Below, one piece after another: positions 35,051 to 43,643 of a DNA stretch of 64,000 nt. Each line of letters opens with the position of its first letter. Position 1 is the stretch's first letter. Made by a program: the position numbers and the translations under genes. This DNA comes from Streptococcus hyointestinalis (lineage in GTDB: Bacteria; Bacillota; Bacilli; Lactobacillales; Streptococcaceae): positions 930,001 through 994,000 of the forward strand of contig NZ_UHFN01000007.1 in the NCBI RefSeq assembly GCF_900459405.1. Reading direction: 5' to 3'. The notes under the pieces are model-generated. The model did not search any database and was not told the origin of the DNA. It worked only from the letters and a program-made list of their open reading frames with translations.

Positions 35051-35322
35051 AACCTATTTGTTATCATAAACGTAGACATAAGGAAAATAAAAAGGAGAAT
35101 AACATGGAAACAAAAGGAGATGTGACTTTTTCTGCCAGAACAGTTGCTGAGCTTTTACAGGACGAAAGGCTTACTATCCCGCCTTATCAGCGCCCTTACA
35201 AATGGCAACGCCACCATATCCGCAATCTCTTTTACGACATTAAGGAGATTGTGGAGGGTGAGAAGAACGATTATCAGCTGGGGTCTTTGATTTTACATCG
35301 ACACGAGGGAAATTTAGATATT

Positions 35323-36190
35323 AGACTTGTTCGGTAACTCAAAAGTGGTATACTAAAGGTATGGAAACAACATACGAAAAAGCCTTAAAATTAAACTCAG
35401 AGAATTTCAAATTGTTGATAGGTGTTAAAAAAGCGACGTTTCATCTGATGCTTGATTGTCTCACTGACGCTTATCAAGAGCAACACCGAAAAGGAGGACG
35501 CCCACGTCGTCTAAGCATGGAAGACCAACTTATCATGACCTTGCGCTACTTACGTTATTACCCCACTCAACGCTTGTTGGCATTTGATTTTGGTGTAGGT
35601 GTGGCAACTGTCAATGAGACCATTACATGGGTAGAGGACACCCTTCGTTCTTCGGGCCTCTTTGATTTAGACCACTTGGAAGCACCTAGCGCCACTGTTG
35701 CCATTGATGTCACTGAAAGTCCTATTCAACGCCCTAAAAAAACCAAAGCAAGAATTATTCTGGTAAAAAGAAAAGACATACCATAAAAACTCAAATCATG
35801 CTTGATTTGACTAGCCATCGTGCTTGTCAATTGGCTTTTTCAGATGGCCATACGCATGATTTTACCCTTTTTAAGGAGAGTATTGGCTATAGTTTGCCCC
35901 AAAGTACCCTTGTTTTCGTAGATTTAGGGTATTTAGGCATCTTGAAATTTCACGAAAATACCTTTATTCCTGCTAAGCGTTCTAAACATCACCTCTTAAC
36001 CCAAGAGGATAAGCAGTTGAATCGCGAGATAGCTAAAATGCGTATTGAAGTTGAGCGCTATAATGCCAAATTTAAAACCTTTTAAATCATGGCACAGCCC
36101 TATCGTAATCGTAGAAAACGGTTTGAATTAAGAGCTGAGTTGATTTGTGGCATCATCAATCACGAGATGATGTAGTTACCGAACAAGTCT
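35323..36190 (+). mobile_element. IS5-family (IS1381-like) insertion sequence, 868 bp
   Basis: Ends are perfect inverted repeats of at least 17 bp (AGACTTGTTCGGTAACT at the left, its complement at the right). A 3-bp target duplication ATT flanks it (35320-35322 and 36191-36193). It carries a two-frame transposase. It is on the same strand as the gene it interrupts. Confidence 0.92.
35361..36175 (+). pseudogene. IS1381-like transposase, two frames, second frame ended early
   Basis: Frame one (35361-35786) has the helix-turn-helix part (METTYEKALKLNSENF ... RLLAFDFGVGVATVNETI) and the first catalytic Asp in VAIDVTESP. A -1 slip at the run of seven A residues near 35735 would continue into NYSGKKKRHTIKTQ and the second frame (DGHTHDFTLFKES, FVDLGYLG). 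That frame meets TAA at 36083-36085, yet the same frame stays open for 29 more codons with the family's tail RNRRKRFELRAELICGIIN before TAG at 36173-36175. One A-to-T change (AAA to TAA) explains it, so the enzyme is probably truncated. Confidence 0.8.
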
Positions 36191-37338
36191 ATTGTTGACG
36201 GGCAGCAACGTCTCATATCCATCTCGCTTTTCTTGCATGCTTTGGGGCGTTTAGAGGACTATAGAGGAGCGACCAATCTTTTAGCGAGACCTTACGGTGC
36301 GCTCAGTCGTCAGTATGCTAAGGAAAACACTCAAGAGTGGCAACATCTCATAGAGACAAATGGCAAACAAAAAGCGGATGAAATTTGTGATTTTCTGCTT
36401 TCTAAGTGCTCATTGTCTGTGATTAGCTTGCCAGAAGAGCGTTTGGGAGAAGCTTTTCAGCTCTTTGATTCGCAAAATAATCGTGGCAAGTCGCTTGAGC
36501 CTCACGACCTGCTCAAAGCTTATCACTTGAGAAGTATCGAAAAATCGTGTGAGAAGACAGTTGAGAAAGCCGTTGAAAACTGGGAAAAACTGGTGACAGA
36601 TGAACACTTACCGTTGAAAGATTTGTTTGATAAGCATTTATTTCGCTTACGCCGTTGGACAAGTGGTGAAACTGGTTTGACAAAAAGCGGATGTCGCAAT
36701 TACCTGTCCTTTACAAACGCCTTTATTGATGATTTCAAGGGTGTTGACTTGAATAAGAACAATCAAACCTATCCCTATCTGAGACTTTATTGTTTGTTGG
36801 AAGAAGCAGGCAGAGACTTCCCTCAGTCCTTGGTCATGCCCATCATCAACGGTAACTATTTTTTTGACTATGTCCAGCATGCGCATAAACAGTTTGCCAA
36901 GTTGATTAAGACTGATACACTTTTCACATCAAAGTCGCAAGAAGGTGGCGATGAAAAAGGGCCAAGTTGGTTGCTTGACTTGGCTAGAGATAGTGAAGTC
37001 GCTGAACTTTTGAAACAAAAGGCTAGTAAATACGAGCGCCCTAAAAATCTTTTTTACAATATTTTGGCACTGTTCATTGACCGCTTTGGTGAGGATGCGC
37101 TTGACAAGGAAGTTTTAGAAGTGCTTGCGACCTGGGCTTATTATCCCAGAAAGGCCAAGCGTATCATGGATTCAACTCTAGCCAACTATGCAGCAGGTGG
37201 GACATTTCAGAAAAAAGAAGTCCAAAAACTCTTTCAAGTGCTCAATCACTCGCTGACACCTAGTGATTTCTTACAAAAAATCAACCGAGATTATTTTGAA
37301 AATATCACTTTAAAAGAATTAATAAAGGAGATTAACAC

Positions 37339-39123
37339 ATGACAAAAGACCATCAAACCTTACGTATTTGTGATTTATTTGCAGGCAACTATCAGATTCC
37401 GCCCTATCAGAGAAATTTTGCTTGGACTTATAAGGAAATCGAGCAACTCATCCAAGACATCGAGGACTCTTGTAAAGACGCTAAAGACTGCTATTATATC
37501 GGTACCTTGGTGGTGGATACGAAAAATAATATCATCGACGGTCAGCAAAGAAGCACAGCACTGACTCTTATTGCCTTGGCTTTGCAAAATGATTATGGAG
37601 AAACTCTTCTCAATCACATCCCAATTAACTTTCCTGCCAGAAAAGGCTCAAACGAAACACTTCAAAAACTCTACAAGGGCGAGCTGCCAGAGGAAGATGA
37701 TGAGATTAAGCGAGGCTATCACGATGCCAAGGAAGGCTTGAAAAATGTTGAAAACATTGAGCGGTTTACACATTGTCTGCTTTATCAGGTGTTTATCTTT
37801 CAGTCTATCTTGCCAGAGCACCTCGATCTCAATCTTTATTTTGAACGTTTTAACTCACGAGGCGAACAGCTGGAAGCTCATGAGATTATCAAGGCGCAAA
37901 TGATGGCAAAACTAGAAGAAGCCGACGCTCAACGATTTGCCGAAATATGGGATGCCTGCTCAGAGTTTGAAGTACCAGTTATCAGGGGATTGAAACTTAG
38001 TAATACCAAACAAAAAGAAGTGACATTAAATAAGAATGAAGCCGATGCTTCTTTGGTACAGGTGTCTGTCGAGAGTGACAGTAAGCTCTCTATTTTAGAC
38101 GCCTTAAAAGAGGACCAAAATAGCGATGTGGTTGGTCAAGAGGATAGGGTAGATGCCGGCAATTACACCTCAATCATCAATTTTGAAACGCTTCTGCTCT
38201 ACTGCATAGGTATTGACAAAGGTGATGACGCCTCTAGTGTTCAGCTAGATGACAAGAAACTGCTTCAGGTCTTTGATTTGAAGGACAAATCAAGCAGCTG
38301 GGTGATGGATTTTTTAGCTGAGCTCTTGTGCTTACGTGAGCTTTTTGACACTTATATCATCAAAAATGACAGAGACATATCGTCTAGTGGAGAGACGCAT
38401 TGGGTTTTGAAGAAAATAAAGATTGGTGATAAAAATCAATCATTGGTGAATACCTTTGAAGATTCACTCAACAAAAAGATTATCATGCTACAGTCTATGT
38501 TTGCAGTGACTTACACGGCTAATCGTGACAGCCGTTGGCTGTATGAGGTCATGCAGTTTTTGTATCATCATGTCTATAGTTACTTCGACAATGAGGAGCT
38601 TGGTCAACTCTTTTTGGACAAGCTAGAGGGATTAGCTATCGCCTATGCTAAGGAACGTCTCTTTAGTGATGACGCTTGTCAAATTAAATCCTACCATGAA
38701 GAAGTGCCTGTCTATGCCTTTAACTTTGTGGATTACGTGCTTTGGGACAATCGTGAGGAACTCAAGGACCAGTTTTTTGACGCAGACCATTTTAGATTTA
38801 CCTATCGCCGCTCCATTGAGCACTGGTATCCGCAAAATCCAGACGCAGAATCTAAGCAAGAACGCTTGGACGATGAGACGCTTCACGCTTTTAGCAATCT
38901 CGCTATCACAACAGGTAGCCAAAACTCAAAATTTAGCAATTTAATTCCAGCAGCTAAGTACAATCAATGGGAAGAAATTTTCAACCGCCAAAGTCTGAAA
39001 CTCCAATGGATGGCAAAAATCACAGACAGCAATGGCTGGGATAAAGAGCAGATTGATAGGATGACAATAGAGATAGAAGAGTTGGTGAGTGATTTTATCA
39101 ATACCCACCAAAAGGGATGGTAA
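37339..39123 (+). CDS. DUF262/DUF1524 protein, GmrSD-like restriction nuclease candidate
   Basis: 594 residues. N-terminal DUF262 with IPPYQRNFAW (about 18), NIIDGQQRSTALTLI (about 58) and YFERFNSRGEQLEAHEIIKAQ (about 170). The C-terminal region has SIEHWYPQNPD and, 25 residues on, SNLAITTGSQNSKFSNLIP. This H-x-x-P plus N-rich pattern is that of DUF1524, a His-Me/HNH-type nuclease. In GmrSD the two domains sit in partner proteins or one fusion that cuts glucosyl-hydroxymethyl-cytosine DNA; SspE acts on phosphorothioated DNA. It starts in the last codon of the interrupted partner gene. Function in defence is inferred from family and neighbours. Confidence 0.82.
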   Translation: MTKDHQTLRICDLFAGNYQIPPYQRNFAWTYKEIEQLIQDIEDSCKDAKDCYYIGTLVVDTKNNIIDGQQRSTALTLIALALQNDYGETLLNHIPINFPARKGSNETLQKLYKGELPEEDDEIKRGYHDAKEGLKNVENIERFTHCLLYQVFIFQSILPEHLDLNLYFERFNSRGEQLEAHEIIKAQMMAKLEEADAQRFAEIWDACSEFEVPVIRGLKLSNTKQKEVTLNKNEADASLVQVSVESDSKLSILDALKEDQNSDVVGQEDRVDAGNYTSIINFETLLLYCIGIDKGDDASSVQLDDKKLLQVFDLKDKSSSWVMDFLAELLCLRELFDTYIIKNDRDISSSGETHWVLKKIKIGDKNQSLVNTFEDSLNKKIIMLQSMFAVTYTANRDSRWLYEVMQFLYHHVYSYFDNEELGQLFLDKLEGLAIAYAKERLFSDDACQIKSYHEEVPVYAFNFVDYVLWDNREELKDQFFDADHFRFTYRRSIEHWYPQNPDAESKQERLDDETLHAFSNLAITTGSQNSKFSNLIPAAKYNQWEEIFNRQSLKLQWMAKITDSNGWDKEQIDRMTIEIEELVSDFINTHQKGW

Positions 39124-39131
39124 CTCTTGTG

Positions 39132-39160
39132 TTGACATGTTTAACAGATAAGCGTATAAT
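39132..39160 (+). promoter_or_regulatory. Consensus promoter of the racemase-like gene
   Basis: TTGACA (39132-39137), 17-bp spacer, TATAAT (39155-39160): a full consensus sigma-A promoter. TAGGAGG precedes the start codon. Confidence 0.85.
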
Positions 39161-39187
39161 ACAACTACTTTATTCTAGGAGGACAGT

Positions 39188-39886
39188 ATGAAGCAGACAA
39201 AAGTCATCGGGCTCATCGGCGGGATGACTTGGGAAAGTACGATAACCTATTATCAAGTCATCAATGAGACGGTCAAGGAAGCGCTAGGTGGCTTGCACTC
39301 GGCTAAGATACTTCTCTACAGCGTGGATTTTGCGGAGATTGAGGCGTGTCAGTCTAGTGGCGACTGGGAGAAGAGCGCAGCTATTTTGACAAAAGCCGCT
39401 AAAAATCTAGAGCAATCTGGTGCTGATGTGATTGTCATTTGTACCAATACCATGCACAAGATTGTCCCGCAGATGGAAAAAGAGCTTACCATTCCGATTT
39501 TACACATTGCCGAGGCGACGGCAGATAGTCTGCTTAGACAAGGCATTCAAAAAGTAGCGCTTCTAGGGACAAAATACACCATGACTCAAGATTTCTACAA
39601 AGATGTGCTGACGCAAAAAGGCTTAGAAACTTTAGTACCAAATGCTGCTGACATTGAACTGGTTAATGACGTCATTTATCAAGAGCTTTGCTTGGGGCTT
39701 GTTTTGGAGGAGTCTCGCACGCAGTATCAGCGTATTATCCAAGAGTTGAAAGACAGAGGAGCAGAAGCAGATATCCTTGGTTGTACGGAGATTGGTCTCT
39801 TGATTAAGCCAGAAGATTCTAGCCTGCCTGTCTTTGACACGACCCTTATCCATGCTGAAAAAGCCGCTCAGTGGTCAGTCACATAA
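39188..39886 (+). CDS. Aspartate/glutamate racemase family protein
   Basis: 232 residues, beginning KVIGLIGGMTWESTITYYQVIN, with the two cofactor-free racemase cysteines in VICTNTMHK (about 83) and ILGCTEIGLL (about 197). This is the YgeA/aspartate racemase branch rather than MurI. Substrate could be Asp, Glu or another amino acid. Very strong promoter and SD suggest high expression. Confidence 0.88.
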   Translation: MKQTKVIGLIGGMTWESTITYYQVINETVKEALGGLHSAKILLYSVDFAEIEACQSSGDWEKSAAILTKAAKNLEQSGADVIVICTNTMHKIVPQMEKELTIPILHIAEATADSLLRQGIQKVALLGTKYTMTQDFYKDVLTQKGLETLVPNAADIELVNDVIYQELCLGLVLEESRTQYQRIIQELKDRGAEADILGCTEIGLLIKPEDSSLPVFDTTLIHAEKAAQWSVT

Positions 39887-39922
39887 ACTGTTTTATGGTA
39901 CAATAGAGACCGAGGTAAAAAC

Positions 39923-40573
39923 ATGCGTGATAAAAAGGATATCTTATTAGCAGCGGAAAAGTTAGCTTACGAGAGTTGTAAGGGGGATAGTAGCGGTCAT
40001 GACTGGTGGCATATTGTGCGGGTGAGAAACCTTGCAGGCACAATTGCGCAAAAAGAAGGAGCAGATGTTTTTATCTGCGAGTTGGCTGCGCTTCTTCACG
40101 ATGTGGCAGATGAAAAGCTGGTGGCTGACCCTAAAAAGAGAGAAGAAGAGCTTTATCTCTGGCTTCTTGAGCAGGGATTAGCCGAAAAAGACTGCCAGCA
40201 TGTGATGACTATCATCAAAACCATGTCCTTTAAGGGTGGCACTAATCCACCTATGACGACACTAGAGGGACAGGTCGTTCAAGACGCTGATAGGCTGGAC
40301 GCTATCGGAGCTATTGGGATTGCTCGGGTGTTTGCCTACTCGGGTGCTAAGGGTCGCCCGATTCACGACCCTAACAGGACAGCCAGAGAGCTACTTACTC
40401 TTCGTGACTACCGTAGCGGTCAAGATACCGCTATCATTCATTTTTATGAGAAATTGCTTAAGCTAAAAGACCTGATGAACACCGACTACGCTAAGACCTT
40501 AGCGCTTCATCGTCATCAGTTTTTAGAAGATTACCTCGAGGAATTTTTAGCAGAATGGGACGCCAAGTCCTAA
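39923..40573 (+). CDS. HD-domain phosphohydrolase (YedJ-like)
   Basis: 216 residues with metal ligands H (SGHDWWHIVRVR), HD (AALLHDVADEK) and a distal D (QDADRLDAIGAIGIARVF), the pattern of small HD hydrolases of the YedJ type. A GAGGTAA site lies before the ATG, and a TACAAT -10 about 20 bases upstream. Confidence 0.85.
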   Translation: MRDKKDILLAAEKLAYESCKGDSSGHDWWHIVRVRNLAGTIAQKEGADVFICELAALLHDVADEKLVADPKKREEELYLWLLEQGLAEKDCQHVMTIIKTMSFKGGTNPPMTTLEGQVVQDADRLDAIGAIGIARVFAYSGAKGRPIHDPNRTARELLTLRDYRSGQDTAIIHFYEKLLKLKDLMNTDYAKTLALHRHQFLEDYLEEFLAEWDAKS

Positions 40574-40597
40574 AAAATCAAGAAAGGAATTGATACT

Positions 40598-41065
40598 ATG
40601 CCGATTCGTCGTGCGACAAAAGAAGATATTCCAGCAGTTGAAGCCTTGCTGGCGCAGATTTTAGAACACCATCACAAGCTCCGCCCAGATATTTTTGAGG
40701 CAAAGGGCAGCAAGTTCACCACTGAAGAATTGACAGCGCTCATGGAGGATGACATGCGCCTTGTCTTTGTCTACGAGGGGGAAAATGGTGAGATTTTAGG
40801 GCACCTCTTTACAGTGATTGAGGAGGCAAAAGCGCCAAAGAAACCGCATAAGACCTTGTTCATTGACGATTTGTGTGTGGATGAAAAGGCACGAGGGCAA
40901 AAGCTGGGCGAGCAGTTTTACCAGTTTGCGCTTGCCTTTGCCAAAGAGCAGGGATGCTACAACATTACGCTAGATGTCTGGGAAGGCAACGACGGTGCCA
41001 AACGCTTTTACGAGCGCCTAGGGCTAAAACCACAAGAATACAAACTCGAGTACATCCTCGACTAA
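40598..41065 (+). CDS. GNAT family N-acetyltransferase
   Basis: 155 residues. Starts MPIRRATKEDIPAVEALLAQ and has the acetyl-CoA loop VDEKARGQKLGEQFYQFALA followed by ITLDVWEGNDGAKRFYERLG, a complete GNAT fold. It lies 25 bases after the HD gene and ends in a perfect terminator. Substrate not predictable. Confidence 0.88.
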   Translation: MPIRRATKEDIPAVEALLAQILEHHHKLRPDIFEAKGSKFTTEELTALMEDDMRLVFVYEGENGEILGHLFTVIEEAKAPKKPHKTLFIDDLCVDEKARGQKLGEQFYQFALAFAKEQGCYNITLDVWEGNDGAKRFYERLGLKPQEYKLEYILD

Positions 41066-41068
41066 GCG

Positions 41069-41099
41069 AAAACCCGCAAATGTACATTTGCGGGTTTTT
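41069..41099 (+). terminator. Terminator after the GNAT gene
   Basis: AAAACCCGCAAATG and CATTTGCGGGTTTT pair perfectly, followed by T. Confidence 0.92.
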
Positions 41100-41193
41100 G
41101 TCAAACAAGCACTTGTCTAAACTTGACAGCTATCACAAAAGTCGCTACAATAAAGGCAATTAAAATGAATAAAATATGAGAAGAGTAAATACT

Positions 41194-42327
41194 ATGCCAA
41201 ATTTATTAAACTATCTTAAAGCAGCAAAAGACCTATCATTTGGCGATTTACCACTAAATGACCTAGATCGTATTTGTATCAATGAACTTGCCTATATCCC
41301 TTTTGGTGAGCTTGCTGGCTGGACGACGTCTGATAGCCAGACCTTGTTTGACTTTTTAGAGGAAAATGTTGAGCGCTTACATGTGGGCGAACTCATCACT
41401 GAAAATCGTCTGCGGTTGAGCTATCTCATGGCGATTTCAAAGCGTTTTGAAAAACTAACCATTAGCCACTATGTCAGCAGTATCACCGTTGAGTTTGAGC
41501 GTCAGTTTGCGGCAGCCTTGTTTACCTTGCCAGACAGCGACTATCATCAAATCGTTTTTCGTGGGACAGATGACACGCTGATTGGCTGGAAAGAGGACTT
41601 CAAGCTGACTTATATGCGTGAGATTCCGTCGCACCGCTCTGCCATTCGCTATCTCAAACATCTCTTGCCGCATTTGGAGGGGGAAATCGTCATATCTGGA
41701 CATTCAAAGGGTGGCAACCTTGCCTTGTATGCAAGTACCCAATTGCCAAAGAACTTGCAAGACAAAGTCAGTCGTATCATTTGGCTAGATTCCCCAGGTG
41801 TCCAAGAGTATATGCTCACAAGAGAGGGGTATCTCAATATCAAAGACAGGGTGCAAGGTTATCTGCCGCAGGACTCGATTGTTGGTATCATGCTTTGGCA
41901 CCTTGAGTCCAAGGAGCGAGTGGTTAGCGACGCCTTTAGTATCGGTCAGCACAATATTTTTTCTTGGCAGGTAGACTTAAAACACCTTGGGACGTTTCAA
42001 GAGGCGACTCATCAAGGTGAGGTCAGTCGCAGTCTTGAAAAGACCTTCAAGGAGTGGACGGATGAGCTTGGTATTCACGAGCTCAAGCAGATATTTGACT
42101 TGGTTTTTGATAGTTTTTTGGACAATGGGCTGAGCCGTTTTAGTGATTTTACTTTTGACGAAAAATGGAAAATCCTAGCTGCTCTTGCGCAGTTTGGCTC
42201 TCTAGATAAAGCAAAGCGCCATCTATTGACCCACTCAGCTACGCTGCTGTTAGCACAGTTTACGACTAACTTTGTGGCGGAAAATTTCAAAAAACACCCA
42301 GCACCACAAGAACACCGAGATAAATAA
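41194..42327 (+). CDS. Mbeg1-like (DUF2974) alpha/beta-hydrolase
   Basis: 377 residues from the ATG at 41194, which follows GAGAAGAG; an ATG at 41176 lacks an SD. The nucleophile elbow GHSKGGNLALYAS (about 166) and QIVFRGTDDTLIGWKEDF upstream mark the DUF2974/Mbeg1-like lipase-type family. Catalytic Ser is in GHSKG. Cytosolic; substrate unknown. Confidence 0.85.
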   Translation: MPNLLNYLKAAKDLSFGDLPLNDLDRICINELAYIPFGELAGWTTSDSQTLFDFLEENVERLHVGELITENRLRLSYLMAISKRFEKLTISHYVSSITVEFERQFAAALFTLPDSDYHQIVFRGTDDTLIGWKEDFKLTYMREIPSHRSAIRYLKHLLPHLEGEIVISGHSKGGNLALYASTQLPKNLQDKVSRIIWLDSPGVQEYMLTREGYLNIKDRVQGYLPQDSIVGIMLWHLESKERVVSDAFSIGQHNIFSWQVDLKHLGTFQEATHQGEVSRSLEKTFKEWTDELGIHELKQIFDLVFDSFLDNGLSRFSDFTFDEKWKILAALAQFGSLDKAKRHLLTHSATLLLAQFTTNFVAENFKKHPAPQEHRDK

Positions 42328-42328
42328 T

Positions 42329-42379
42329 AAGAGAGTAGGACAAAATCGCATTTGACGATTTTGTCCTACTCTCTTTTTT
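42329..42379. terminator. Long bidirectional terminator
   Basis: A perfect 20-bp stem starting AAGAGAGTAGGAC and a 7-nt loop, flanked by A/T runs on both sides. It serves the DUF2974 gene and the convergent lipoprotein gene. Confidence 0.92.
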
Positions 42380-42995
42380 AGTTGACACCAACGATAGCTT
42401 TATTGGTGAGTTGATTGTTGACGAAGTTAAGCGTGATTTGAGGGGTGTTTTTGCTATCAGCTCCCTCGATACCACTGACCCAGACGGCTTGCAGTTTTGT
42501 GTGTTCAGATGAAGCTGACTCTGAGTAGATATCAGGCTGTCCGAGCAGGTCAATGGCTTGCTGGAAGGTCATATTATCTGCAATCTTGTCGATTTTGTCT
42601 TTGGTGATGGTATTGTAGCGGATGAAGCTAAAGTTTGAGATTGAGCGTGTGATGGCGCTGTCTCGCAGGAGATTGACTGTGATGGTGACTTCATCAAACT
42701 GCCAAGTGTAGCCATCTAGCGTCACATCACCAGCAGGCGTCTGAAAAGTTTGAGCAGGCTCGCCAAACATGGCTTTTAATTGCTCCAAGTTTGTCCCACC
42801 GGCAAATTCAGAATCCTTGGTTCCCAGCGTAATATTGTTAAAAGTAAGCCGTATGTCTTGATGTTTAGCAGGAACATCAGAGACCGCTGTCAAGCTAGAT
42901 GAGTTTGTTTGTGATTTGTCTTGTTTTTGAGGCGCGCAGGCGACAAGTCCTAGCCCGAACACACATAACAGTGTGAATTGACCTAATTTTTTCAT
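42378..42995 (-). CDS. DUF3862-type lipoprotein
   Basis: 205 residues. Signal peptide with lipobox LVACAPQ (lipidated Cys at residue 20), a Ser/Thr/Gln linker, then two SmpA/BLIP-like repeats, each with NLEQLKAMFGEPAQTFQ or TFQQAIDLLGQPDIYSE patterns. A TATAAT preceded by TGG lies about 40 bases upstream on the minus strand. Surface-exposed; precise role unknown. Confidence 0.8.
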   Translation of the reverse strand: MKKLGQFTLLCVFGLGLVACAPQKQDKSQTNSSSLTAVSDVPAKHQDIRLTFNNITLGTKDSEFAGGTNLEQLKAMFGEPAQTFQTPAGDVTLDGYTWQFDEVTITVNLLRDSAITRSISNFSFIRYNTITKDKIDKIADNMTFQQAIDLLGQPDIYSESASSEHTKLQAVWVSGIEGADSKNTPQITLNFVNNQLTNKAIVGVN

Positions 42996-43092
42996 ACTAT
43001 TTCCCTCTTTATACGATTCCTTTTATGTTACTATTATACCACAAGTCAGCAAAAAGCGCAGAAGCGATTTCTTTTTATTTTCTAATATAAAA

Positions 43093-43122
43093 CAAAAAGC
43101 CCCATCCTAAGAGGCTCTTTTA
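43093..43122 (-). terminator. Terminator of tmRNA
   Basis: On the minus strand, AAAAGAGCC pairs with GGGGCTTTTT across about 9 nt, 36 bases after the tmRNA 3' end. Confidence 0.65.
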
Positions 43123-43157
43123 AACATGAAAATGAAAAACAGACTAATTGCTTTTAT

Positions 43158-43504
43158 GGAGCCGGTGGGAATCGAACCCACGTCCAAACACCTGCCAACA
43201 TATTCATCTACAACTATAGGCTATGTATTGATTTAACCAAAGAGCGACACCATAGCTCAAGCCTCTTTTTGGCGAGCCTATCAATCTCTTTTTAGCCAGC
43301 TAGGCAATGACTAAACGTAGTTTGCTCATCAATAAGACCTTCTTACAAACGCAAACAATCTGTAGAAAGTCACGCAGGCTGGTGTTTAGGCAGCTACTGC
43401 GTAAGAAGTGTTATTTTTTGCAGTTATATTTAACTGGCAATTTTACATCTGCCGATGAGTTGCCGAATATGCCTCATAATGCCTGTCGAATCCAAAACGA
43501 CCCC
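43158..43504 (-). ncRNA. ssrA: Transfer-messenger RNA (tmRNA)
   Basis: The 3' end, read on the minus strand, is the tRNA-like arm GTGGGTTCGATTCCCAC closing with GGCTCCA, and the 5' end starts GGGGTCGTTTTGGATTCGAC. The tag frame at 43386-43421 starts from a GCA resume codon and reads AKNNTSYAVAA then TAA, the usual streptococcal proteolysis tag. About 347 nt, normal size. It rescues stalled ribosomes with SmpB. Confidence 0.96.
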
Positions 43505-43522
43505 AAGAACATTAGCCCATTT

Positions 43523-43551
43523 AGTATATCAAAGGAGATGAGAGAAAGCAA
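43523..43551 (-). promoter_or_regulatory. Promoter of tmRNA
   Basis: Minus strand TTGCTT (43551-43546), 17-bp spacer, TATACT (43528-43523), 18 bases before the mature 5' end. Confidence 0.7.
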
Positions 43552-43643
43552 GTAAAAAGAGTTTTCTCTCTAAAAATCTCTTTTTGATGCTTGTCTACTA
43601 GTTAGCAATTTCTTTTCTTTGTGTCTAAAATAGCTCTATAGAA

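Larger units (their letters stand above)
35104..37342 (+). pseudogene. DUF262 protein gene split by an IS element
   Basis: Coding parts are 35104-35322 and 36194-37342. Removing the element and one target copy rejoins NLD-IVDGQQRLISI in frame, giving a protein of about 455 residues. Visible DUF262 motifs are IPPYQRPYKW (residue about 25), DGQQR (the ParB/Srx-like nucleotide-site motif), and LFDSQNNRGKSLEPHDLLKAY. No C-terminal DUF1524 is apparent. DUF262 proteins of GmrSD- and SspE-like systems use NTP hydrolysis to control a nuclease that attacks modified DNA. As it stands only a 73-residue N-terminal stub is made. The stop overlaps the next gene's start (ATGA), so the pair was one coupled unit. 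Confidence 0.88.

Noticed and set aside
43158..43200. A tRNA-like 3' end suggesting a separate tRNA gene
   Set aside because: The acceptor/T arm belongs to tmRNA: the matching 5' half is 300 bases away and the tag frame lies between.
43307..43555. 82-codon plus-strand ORF over the tmRNA gene
   Set aside because: The region is tmRNA on the other strand, with intact ends and tag frame; the ORF is chance.
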